The notes under the pieces are model-generated. The model saw only the letters and a list, made by a program, of their open reading frames with translations. It did no database searches and was not told the DNA's origin. Positions 45,401 through 55,875 of a stretch of DNA of 64,000 bases are shown piece by piece; positions within the stretch are counted from its first letter, which is position 1, and each line of letters opens with the position of its first letter. This DNA is from Diorhabda sublineata (taxonomy: Eukaryota > Arthropoda > Insecta > Coleoptera > Chrysomelidae), in assembly GCF_026230105.1 (NCBI RefSeq), contig NC_079477.1:1369001-1433000 (forward strand), in the 5' to 3' direction. Position numbers and translations under genes: made by a program.

Positions 45401-48400
45401 TTTCGTATTGGTTCGTACCAGAAGACTCAGTTGATGTGGAGGAATCATCTTCTACAACTGTTGAACCAGATCAACCTGCACGTCGATAAATGATGTAAAC
45501 TCTGGATTTCCCGGTTATTAACCAGGAGTTGATGCAATAAAACCTTCGAGTCGTTGGGTATATGATACCTGGAGGAAAACCGACTGTAGTTCTTTGTTCT
45601 AAATGAGGTTAAACATACCAAAGACAGTCGAAATGTGCTTACCAACAAAAAGTATCGAATATTTAACAAAATTACCAGCTGGTTCATTAGATCCCCTTCG
45701 TAAAGATCTGATGGTTACGTGGAAACAAAAACTTCATCTAGTTTCCTATTGATTCGTACCAGAAGACTCAGTTGGTGTGGAGGAAACATCTTCTTCAACT
45801 GTTGAACCAGATCAACCTGCACGTCGATAAATGATGTAAACTCTGGATTTCCCGGTTATTAACCAGGAGTTGATGCAATAAAACCTTCGAGTCGTTGGGT
45901 ATATGATACCTGGAGGAAAACCGACTGTAGTTCTTTGTTCTAAATGAGGTTAAGCATACCAAAGACAGTCGAAATGTGCTTACCAACAAAAAGTATCGAA
46001 TATTTAACAAAATTACCAGCTGGTTCATTAGATCCCCTTCGTAAAGATCTGATGGTTACGTGGAAACAAAAACTTCATCTAGTTTCCTATTGATTCGTAC
46101 CAGAAGACTCAGTTGGTGTGGAGGAAACATCTTCTTCAACTGTTGAACCAGATCAACCTGCACGTCGATAAATGATGTAAACTCTGGATTTCCCGGTTAT
46201 TAACCAGGAGTTGATGCAATAAAACCTTCGAGTCGTTGGGTATATGATACCTGGAGGAAAACCGACTGTAGTTCTTTGTTCTAAATGAGGTTAAACATAC
46301 CAAAAACAGCTAAAATGTGCTTACCAACAAAAAGTATCGAATATTTAACAAAATTACCAGCTGGTTCATCAGATCCTCTTCGTAAAGATCTGATGGTTAC
46401 GTGGAAGCAAAAACTTCATCTAGTTTCGTATTGGTTCGTACCAGAAGACTCAGTTGGTGCGGAGGAATCATCTTCTACAACTGTTGAACCAGTTCAACCT
46501 GCACGTCGATAAATGATGTAAACTCTGGATTTCCCGGTTATTAACCAGGAGTTGATGCAATAAAACCTTCGAGTCGTAGTGTATATGATACCTGGAGGAA
46601 AACCGACTGTAGTTCTTTGTTCTAAATGAGGTTAAACATACCAAAGACAGTCGAAATGTGCTTACCAACAAAAAGTATCGAATATTTAACAAAATTACCA
46701 GCTGGTTCATCAGATCCCCTTCGTAAAGATCTGATGGTTACGTGGAAGCAAAAACTTCATCTAGTTTCCTATTGGTTCGTACCAGAAGACTCAGTTGGTG
46801 CGGAGGAATCATCTTCTACAACTGTTGAACCAGATCAACCTGCACGTCGATAAATGATGTAAACTCTGGATTTCCCGGTTATTAACCAGGAGTTGATGCA
46901 ATAAAACCTTCGAGTCGTTGGGTATATGATACCTGGAGGAAAACCGACTGTAGTTCTTTGTTCTAAATGAGGTTAAGCATACCAAAGACAGTCGAAATGT
47001 GCTTACCAACAAAAAGTATCGAATATTTAACAAAATTACCAGCTGGTTCATTAGATCCTCTTCGTAAAGATCTGATGGTTACGTGGAAGCAAAAACTTCA
47101 TCTAGTTTCCTATTGGTTCGTACCAGAAGACTCAGTTGGTGCGGAGGAATCATCTTCTACAACTGTTGAACCAGATCAACCTGCACGTCGATAAATGATG
47201 TAAACTCTGGATTTCCCGGTTATTAACCAGGAGTTGATGCAATAAAACCTTCGAGTCGTTGGGTATATGATACCTGGAGGAAAACCGACTGTAGTTCTTT
47301 GTTCTAAATGAGGTTAAGCATACCAAAGACAGTCGAAATGTGCTTACCAACAAAAAGTATCGAATATTTAACAAAATTACCAGCTGGTTCATTAGATCCT
47401 CTTCGTAAAGATCTGATGGTTACGTGGAAGCAAAAACTTCATCTAGTTTCCTATTGGTTCGTACCAGAAGACTCAGTTGGTGCGGAGGAATCATCTTCTA
47501 CAACTGTTGAACCAGATCAACCTGCACGTCGATAAATGATGTAAACTCTGGATTTCCCGGTTATTAACCAGGAGTTGATGCAATAAAACCTTCGAGTCGT
47601 TGGGTATATGATACCTGGAGGAAAACCGACTGTAGTTCTTTGTTCTAAATGAGGTTAAACATACCAAAAACAGCTAAAATGTGCTTACCAACAAAAAGTA
47701 TCGAATATTTAACAAAATTACCAGCTGGTTCATCAGATCCTCTTCGTAAAGATCTGATGGTTACGTGGAAGCAAAAACTTCATCTAGTTTCGTATTGGTT
47801 CGTACCAGAAGACTCAGTTGGTGCGGAGGAATCATCTTCTACAACTGTTGAACCAGTTCAACCTGCACGTCGATAAATGATGTAAACTCTGGATTTCCCG
47901 GTTATTAACCAGGAGTTGATGCAATAAAACCTTCGAGTCGTAGTGTATATGATACCTGGAGGAAAACCGACTGTAGTTCTTTGTTCTAAATGAGGTTAAA
48001 CATACCAAAGACAGTCGAAATGTGCTTACCAACAAAAAGTATCGAATATTTAACAAAATTACCAGCTGGTTCATCAGATCCCCTTCGTAAAGATCTGATG
48101 GTTACGTGGAAGCAAAAACTTCATCTAGTTTCCTATTGGTTCGTACCAGAAGACTCAGTTGGTGCGGAGGAATCATCTTCTACAACTGTTGAACCAGATC
48201 AACCTGCACGTCGATAAATGATGTAAACTCTGGATTTCCCGGTTATTAACCAGGAGTTGATGCAATAAAACCTTCGAGTCGTTGGGTATATGATACCTGG
48301 AGGAAAACCGACTGTAGTTCTTTGTTCTAAATGAGGTTAAGCATACCAAAGACAGTCGAAATGTGCTTACCAACAAAAAGTATCGAATATTTAACAAAAT

Positions 48401-51400
48401 TACCAGCTGGTTCATTAGATCCTCTTCGTAAAGATCTGATGGTTACGTGGAAGCAAAAACTTCATCTAGTTTCCTATTGGTTCGTACCAGAAGACTCAGT
48501 TGGTGCGGAGGAATCATCTTCTACAACTGTTGAACCAGATCAACCTGCACGTCGATAAATGATGTAAACTCTGGATTTCCCGGTTATTAACCAGGAGTTG
48601 ATGCAATAAAACCTTCGAGTCGTTGGGTATATGATACCTGGAGGAAAACCGACTGTAGTTCTTTGTTCTAAATGAGGTTAAGCATACCAAAGACAGTCGA
48701 AATGTGCTTACCAACAAAAAGTATCGAATATTTAACAAAATTACCAGCTGGTTCATCAGATCCTCTTCGTAAAGATCTGATGGTTACGTGGAAGCAAAAA
48801 CTTCATCTAGTTTCCTATTGGTTCGTACCAGAAGACTCAGTTGGTGCGGAAGAATCATCTTCTACAACTGTTGAACCAGATCAACCTGCACGTCGATAAA
48901 TGATGTAAACTCTGGATTTCCCGGTTATTAACCAGGAGTTGATGCAATAAAACCTTCGAGTCGTTGGGTATATGATACCTGGAGGAAAACCGACTGTAGT
49001 TCTTTGTTCTAAATGAGGTTAAGCATACCAAAGACAGTCGAAATGTGCTTACCAACAAAAAGTATCGAATATTTAACAAAATTACCAGCTGGTTCATTAG
49101 ATCCTCTTCGTAAAGATCTGATGGTTACGTGGAAGCAAAAACTTCATCTAGTTTCGTATTGGTTCGTACCAGAAGACTCAGTTGATGTGGAGGAATCATC
49201 TTCTACAACTGTTGAACCAGATCAACCTGCACGTCGATAAATGATGTAAACTCTGGATTTCCCGGTTATTAACCAGGAGTTGATGCAATAAAACCTTCGA
49301 GTCGTTGGGTATATGATACCTGGAGGAAAACCGACTGTAGTTCTTTGTTCTAAATGAGGTTAAACATACCAAAGACAGTCGAAATGTGCTTACCAACAAA
49401 AAGTATCGAATATTTAACAAAATTACCAGCTGGTTCATCAGATCCTCTTCGTAAAGATCTGATGGTTACGTGGAAACAAAAACTTCATATAGTTTCCTAT
49501 TGGTTCGTACCAGAAGACTCAGTTGGTGCGGAGGAATCATCTTCTACAACTGTTGAACCAGATCAACCTGCACGTCGATAAATGAAGTAAACTCTGGATT
49601 TCCCGGTTATTAACCAGGAGTTGATGCAATAAAACCTTCGAGTCGTAGTGTATATGATACCTGGAGGAAAACCGACTGTAGTTCTTTGTTCTAAATGAGG
49701 TTAAGCATACCAAAGACAGTCGAAATGTGCTTACCAACAAAAAGTATCGAATATTTAACAAAATTACCAGCTGGTTCATTAGATCCTCTTCGTAAAGATC
49801 TGATGGTTACGTGGAAGCAAAAACTTCATCTAGTTTCGTATTGGTTCGTACCAGAAGACTCAGTTGATGTGGAGGAATCATCTTCTACAACTGTTGAACC
49901 AGATCAACCTGCACGTCGATAAATGATGTAAACTCTGGATTTCCCGGTTATTAACCAGGAGTTGATGCAATAAAACCTTCGAGTCGTTGGGTATATGATA
50001 CCTGGAGGAAAACCGACTGTAGTTCTTTGTTCTAAATGAGGTTAAACATACCAAAGACAGTCGAAATGTGCTTACCAACAAAAAGTATCGAATATTTAAC
50101 AAAATTACCAGCTGGTTCATTAGATCCCCTTCGTAAAGATCTGATGGTTACGTGGAAACAAAAACTTCATCTAGTTTCCTATTGATTCGTACCAGAAGAC
50201 TCAGTTGGTGTGGAGGAAACATCTTCTTCAACTGTTGAACCAGATCAACCTGCACGTCGATAAATGATGTAAACTCTGGATTTCCCGGTTATTAACCAGG
50301 AGTTGATGCAATAAAACCTTCGAGTCGTTGGGTATATGATACCTGGAGGAAAACCGACTGTAGTTCTTTGTTCTAAATGAGGTTAAGCATACCAAAGACA
50401 GTCGAAATGTGCTTACCAACAAAAAGTATCGAATATTTAACAAAATTACCAGCTGGTTCATTAGATCCCCTTCGTAAAGATCTGATGGTTACGTGGAAAC
50501 AAAAACTTCATCTAGTTTCCTATTGATTCGTACCAGAAGACTCAGTTGGTGTGGAGGAAACATCTTCTTCAACTGTTGAACCAGATCAACCTGCACGTCG
50601 ATAAATGATGTAAACTCTGGATTTCCCGGTTATTAACCAGGAGTTGATGCAATAAAACCTTCGAGTCGTTGGGTATATGATACCTGGAGGAAAACCGACT
50701 GTAGTTCTTTGTTCTAAATGAGGTTAAACATACCAAAAACAGCTAAAATGTGCTTACCAACAAAAAGTATCGAATATTTAACAAAATTACCAGCTGGTTC
50801 ATCAGATCCTCTTCGTAAAGATCTGATGGTTACGTGGAAGCAAAAACTTCATCTAGTTTCGTATTGGTTCGTACCAGAAGACTCAGTTGGTGCGGAGGAA
50901 TCATCTTCTACAACTGTTGAACCAGTTCAACCTGCACGTCGATAAATGATGTAAACTCTGGATTTCCCGGTTATTAACCAGGAGTTGATGCAATAAAACC
51001 TTCGAGTCGTAGTGTATATGATACCTGGAGGAAAACCGACTGTAGTTCTTTGTTCTAAATGAGGTTAAACATACCAAAGACAGTCGAAATGTGCTTACCA
51101 ACAAAAAGTATCGAATATTTAACAAAATTACCAGCTGGTTCATCAGATCCCCTTCGTAAAGATCTGATGGTTACGTGGAAGCAAAAACTTCATCTAGTTT
51201 CCTATTGGTTCGTACCAGAAGACTCAGTTGGTGCGGAGGAATCATCTTCTACAACTGTTGAACCAGATCAACCTGCACGTCGATAAATGATGTAAACTCT
51301 GGATTTCCCGGTTATTAACCAGGAGTTGATGCAATAAAACCTTCGAGTCGTTGGGTATATGATACCTGGAGGAAAACCGACTGTAGTTCTTTGTTCTAAA

Positions 51401-52212
51401 TGAGGTTAAGCATACCAAAGACAGTCGAAATGTGCTTACCAACAAAAAGTATCGAATATTTAACAAAATTACCAGCTGGTTCATCAGATCCTCTTCGTAA
51501 AGATCTGATGGTTACGTGGAAACAAAAACTTCATCTAGTTTCCTATTGGTTCGTACCAGAAGACTCAGTTGGTGCGGAGGAATCATCTTCTACAACTGTT
51601 GAACCAGTTCAACCTGCACGTCGATAAATGATGTAAACTCTGGATTTCCCGGTTATTAACCAGGAGTTGATGCAATAAAACCTTCGAGTCGTAGTGTATA
51701 TGATACCTGGAGGAAAACCGACTGTAGTTCTTTGTTCTAAATGAGGTTAAACATACCAAAGACAGTCGAAATGTGCTTACCAACAAAAAGTATCGAATAT
51801 TTAACAAAATTACCAGCTGGTTCATCAGATCCCCTTCGTAAAGATCTGATGGTTACGTGGAAGCAAAAACTTCATCTAGTTTCCTATTGGTTCGTACCAG
51901 AAGACTCAGTTGGTGCGGAGGAATCATCTTCTACAACTGTTGAACCAGATCAACCTGCACGTCGATAAATGATGTAAACTCTGGATTTCCCGGTTATTAA
52001 CCAGGAGTTGATGCAATAAAACCTTCGAGTCGTTGGGTATATGATACCTGGAGGAAAACCGACTGTAGTTCTTTGTTCTAAATGATGTTAAACATACCAA
52101 AGACAGTCGAAATGTGCTTACCAACAAAAAATATCGAATATTTAACAAAATTACCAGCTGGTTCATCAGATCCTCTTCGTAAAGATCTGATGGTTACGTG
52201 GAAGCAAAATCT
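36480..52212. repeat. satellite array, 341-bp unit, about 46 copies
   Basis: The unit is almost invariant in length: the same start codon recurs at 36,737, 37,078, 37,419 and every 341 bp up to 52,082. At 15.7 kb it is the largest feature of the window. Copies differ at a limited set of sites. Recurrent variants include a TGA-bearing type (39,271, 40,294, 40,635, 44,045, 45,750, 46,091, 50,183, 50,524) and a type with aaaaacagctaaaatg (units at 40,829, 42,193, 44,239, 46,285, 47,649, 50,718). Variants recur in the same order, showing block duplication. The last unit is cut at gaagcaaaatcttcgg. Confidence 0.97.
38101..38328 (+). other. representative 75-codon frame of the 341-bp unit, coding status unclear
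   Basis: Most units keep this plus-strand frame intact. It reads MRLSIPKTVEMCLPTKSIEY, then LRKDLMVTWKQKLHLVSYWF, and ends in an acidic, serine-rich tail (EESSSTTVEPDQPARR). A stop codon lies immediately before the ATG, so the frame does not read across units. An AATAAA hexamer follows about 65 bp after the stop in most units. An 80-codon antisense frame overlaps it. I do not recognise a family. Eight units carry the same TGA in place of a tryptophan codon, and many differences change amino acids, so selection for the peptide is not evident. It may descend from the 3' end of a gene or element. Confidence 0.3.
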
Positions 52213-52781
52213 TCGGCTAGTTCTTCGACACCTTCAACAACTGTTAAGACAGTTTCTATCCACGGAACGTTAAACTAAAAATTGTGAACCACAAATACAA
52301 TTCCAGAGTCTTTCAACTAAGAATTCAATAATTTAATTCTAGTCGATACAAATTTCGAAGTCCGCGCTTTATTTTTAGTAGTTTTATCTTTCTGTTGGTA
52401 TCTAAGAGTTGTCGAGGTATTAAATGGAAGGTTCGGAGGTGGGTAACGTTGAAAAATTGTCTAACCAACCCTTATTATCGAGTATTTCGTCGAAGGAGAT
52501 ACTCCAGGGAACGGCGGGGCTTTAAATTGCCCTTCAATGAGATTTTTTTCTATAATCGTTTTTGATGGCATCCATTATTTTTGGCGGCCGAATCGTTGCT
52601 TCGACTGACAAGTTATCAATTTTAAAATAGGACTGACAGTCGTCGGCTTTAAGGGATTAGGGAAAAATCCATTATTTATATGAATTTTGCCGATATTGAA
52701 TTTGATAATACGGTCAGGTTATAAAAATTGTTAATAGACTTGAAAAAAATGGTGTTGAGGGTAACCTTGTTTTTGTTTCAG
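52213..52781. other. intronic or upstream DNA before the DRGX exon
   Basis: Single-copy DNA between the 341-bp array and the first recognised exon. It ends in a strong pyrimidine tract and acceptor (ttgtttttgtttcag, AG at 52,780-52,781). No other exon was recognised here. Confidence 0.5.
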
Positions 52782-52912
52782 TCATTCCGGTGGCTTCAGA
52801 CCAGTTTTAGACGGTTCGGGCGCGCGGAATACGCCGCCGTTATTTTTTTCGCCGCATCTGGCGTCGCATCTTTCTTCGCAGTTTTCCCCACCTCTATTCC
52901 CAACACTTAAAG
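52782..52912 (+). CDS. Drgx: paired-like homeobox protein (DRGX-like), penultimate coding exon
   Basis: The exon is bounded by a strong acceptor (pyrimidine tract ending in cag) and a consensus donor (AAAG then gtgagt). One frame is fully open: SGGFRPVLDGSGARNTPPLF, then FSPHLASHLSSQFSPPLFPT. This is a proline-, serine- and phenylalanine-rich linker typical of the region between the homeodomain and the OAR motif of paired-like homeodomain proteins. The incoming intron is phase 2 and the outgoing intron phase 1. The next exon at 55,460 begins with the two bases that complete the split glycine codon. The exon is markedly richer in G+C than its surroundings. The two other frames hit stops. Identification as DRGX rests on the next exon. 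The homeodomain exons must lie further upstream and were not found in this window. Confidence 0.75.
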
Positions 52913-55459
52913 GTGAGTTTATCAAATATTGAGTTCATTTGATGTTTTTTTTTAAATGGAAAACGTTTAAAAGTGAATATAACCGACAATAATAGAGCCA
53001 GTATTTCGTTTAGAATATTTTGAATCGCTTAAGTCGGATATAGTTAAATCTGGCGCACGAGGTGGCCCGAGTGAGTCTAAAATCAAAAATGTCGTCGAAC
53101 TGAGCCCAAAAATTACGATTTTGCTCTGTCTTTAGCTGCGAATTATTTTGATCAAAATTACAAACGTTTCATCGTCGTTTTTGAAGAAATATGAGCCGAA
53201 AATTCGCATAAAAAAGTCGAACGTAGTTAAATCTGGCTCACGAGGTGGCCCGAGTGAGTCTAAAATCAAAAATTTCATCGAATTGAGCCCAAAAATTACG
53301 ATTTTGCTCTGTCTTTAGCTGCGAATTATTTTGATCAAAATTACAAACGTTTCATCGTCGTTTTTGAAGAAATATGAGCCGAAAATTCGCATAAAAAAGT
53401 CGAACGTAGTTAAATCTGGCTCACGAGGTGGCCCGAGTGAGTCTAAAATCAAAAATTTCATCGAATTGAGCCCAAAAATTACGATTTTGCTCTGTCTTTA
53501 GCTGCGAAGTTTTTTGATTAAAATTAGAAACGTTTCATCGTCGTTTTTGAAGAAATATGAACCGAAAATTCGCATAAAAAAGTCGGATATAGTTAAATCT
53601 GGTGCACGAGGTGGCCCGAGTGAGTTTAAAATCAAAAATTTCATCGAATTGAGCCCAAAAATTACGATTTTGCACTGTCTTTAGCTGCGAAGTTTTTTGA
53701 TGAAAATTAGAAACGTTTCATCGTCGTTTTTGAAGAAAAATGAGCCGAAAAATCGCATAAAAATGTCAAACGTAGTTAAATCTGGCACACGAGGTGGCCC
53801 GAGTGAGTTTAAAATCAAAAATTTCATCGAATTGAGCCCAAAAATTACGATTTTGCACTGTCTTTAGCTGCGAAGTTTTTTGATGAAAATTAGAAACGTT
53901 TCATCGTCGTTTTTGAAGAAATATGAGCCGAAAATTCGCATAAAAAAGTCGAACGTAGTTAAATCGGGTGCACGAGGTGGCCCGAGTGAGTTTAAAATTA
54001 AAAATTTCGTCGAATTGAGCCTAAAAATTACGATTTTGCTCTGTCTTTAGCTGCGAAGTTTTTTAATGAAAATTAGAAACGTTTCATCGTCGTTTTTGAA
54101 GAAATATGAGCCGAAAATTCGCATAAAAAAGTCGAACGTAGTTAAATCGGGTGCACGAGGTGGCCCGAGTGAGTTTAAAATTAAAAATTTCGTCGAATTG
54201 AGCCTAAAAATTACGATTTTGCTCTGTCTTTAGCTGCGAAGTTTTTTAATGAAAATTAGAAACGTTTCATCGTCGTTTTTGAAGAAAAATGAGCCGAAAA
54301 ATCGCATAAAAATGTCAAACGTAGTTAAATCTGGCACACGAGGTGGCCCGAGTGAGTTTAAAATCAAAAATGTCATCGAATTGAGCCCAAAAATTACGAT
54401 TTTGCTCTGTCGTACACCTTTTTAACCCTTAAAAATAATTGGTGCGTTTTTTTTCTCAAAATAAGAATCATCAACGATCAAAATTTTCCCCATCTACACA
54501 CTGATACCAACGAATTTCTCAGATTCACCTCCAGGAACGCCTGAACCAAAATTCCGGTCATTTCCTGAAAGAAGTTTCTTTTCGATCGACTCATTCTGAT
54601 CTCCGATCTCTATTCAATAAATTTTCATTGGTTTTGCTAGTCGAGGGCGTTCAACCACCTTCTAGGACCTTCATAAACCATCCTAATCACGTCGTCTGAG
54701 ATTTCCAAAACTCACTGACCACGAAAGTCTTTCATTCACTTCTCATTCCAGTTATGGGGGGCTCATAACCTCTTTGGACTGCCTATATTCCTTTTTTTGG
54801 GCTCCAAAAGAGCTCAAGGTCCTAATCGATTAATTAATAGTCGAAAACCGCGAAAACTAAAATCACGAATCGCATTTTTGAATACACAAGTTTGAATGCG
54901 CCCAATTCGCAAGATTTATACCCCTCGGACTATTTTCCCTGTTCCCAAAACGATTTTTCGATAATGGAGAGGAAATTTTTCGAATGAACCGTCGCAATTC
55001 ATCAATTTTTTAACCCATTTCGATTATTACATTATCCCCGAAACGGTTTTAATGAAATTCCGAAAGAAAATCCCGCCAGTCGATAAATTGGAAAGTTCCC
55101 AGGTGCAAAACGGCAAAATGCGTTGCCGCTAAGTGGATAGAGGACACTTAAGCGCCCTTCGCTTAACAAAATTACGGGATTCATCGCTGGATTCCGGGAT
55201 AAATCTTTATTACATTACGATACACGTCAAATTATTTATTAAGAATTTTCCGGAGGGAAAAAAATATCAATTTATGCGATTGAGAAATTTCTTCACGAAG
55301 ATTTATTAACGACGATATCGAGCGCTGCACTGAGCTCCTCTCGGCCATTACTGCGCCCATTTCTATCGATCCGATTCGCCCCGAATGTTCGAGCAGATTT
55401 TCGGCGAGCTTCCGGCTCGTGATTCGCCCAAAATTGAAAAATTGCATGTTTTGTTTCAG
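52913..55459 (+). other. last intron of the DRGX-like gene
   Basis: This 2,547-bp intron begins gtgagt and ends tgttttgtttcag, both consensus, with matching phase 1. More than half is a 183-bp tandem array (53,030-54,412). The last ~250 bp are comparatively rich in G+C and include a 71-codon antisense frame without recognisable content. Confidence 0.7.
53030..54412. repeat. intronic tandem array, 183-bp unit, about 7.5 copies
   Basis: The marker gaggtggcccgagtgag recurs with 183-bp spacing (53,060, 53,243, 53,426 and onward). Units differ at a few sites (tctggcgcacg, tctggctcacg, tctggtgcacg, tcgggtgcacg). Each unit contains tgtctttagctgcgaa, which looks like a weak splice acceptor. The array stops within a unit at gctctgtcg. 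Confidence 0.93.
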
Positions 55460-55803
55460 GTTTTCCGGGATTGTGTTCTTGCTGCCCGATCAAACCGATG
55501 TCTGGTTTATCATCAAATCTTCTGGCGACTAGCGAAGCTTCGGATCTTTCGCCGGGCGGCGGCGGAGATCAACGTTCGTCCAGCGTCGCCGAATTGAGAA
55601 GGAAAGCTCAAGAACATTCGGCGGCGTTATTACAAAGTCTACAACACGTAGCCAATTTCCAACAAGTCGCCGGTTTCGCCGGAGCCGGATTGAATTTTCC
55701 AATTCTACCGCCGTTAACTTTGCAAGCGTTACAGAGGAAACACGAATCCGCCGAGGCGAATAACGCCGAGCAACGTAACTCCAATAAAGAACATTCGGTA
55801 TAA
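55460..55803 (+). CDS. Drgx: DRGX-like homeobox protein, terminal exon with OAR motif
   Basis: The exon follows a consensus acceptor (tgttttgtttcag) and ends at TAA (55,801-55,803), encoding about 114 residues. It starts FPGLCSCCPIKPMSGLSS. After a glycine- and serine-rich spacer comes SSVAELRRKAQEHSAALLQS, an OAR (aristaless) motif, then a hydrophobic LNFPILPPLTLQALQRK stretch and the tail SNKEHSV. Vertebrate DRGX/PRRXL1 combines an LCSCC motif followed by PMGLS, an OAR of pattern SVAxLRMKAxEHxxAVLQS and a short acidic tail ending KSV. That combination is what points to DRGX over other OAR-bearing paired-like genes such as ALX, RAX or SHOX. DRGX is a nuclear transcription factor needed for sensory neuron development in vertebrates. 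The homeodomain was not seen, so orthology is provisional. Confidence 0.75.
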
Positions 55804-55875
55804 AATTAGTCGGTTGATATTGTTGGTTGAAGAAAAGTTGGTAAAAAGGTGGAAGTTTTGATATAAATTAACATA

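Noticed and set aside
36480..52212. Plus- and minus-strand 75- to 80-codon frames as a gene family
   Set aside because: They occur in both strands of the same monomer, eight units share a TGA, and no family is recognised. Kept only as a property of the repeat.
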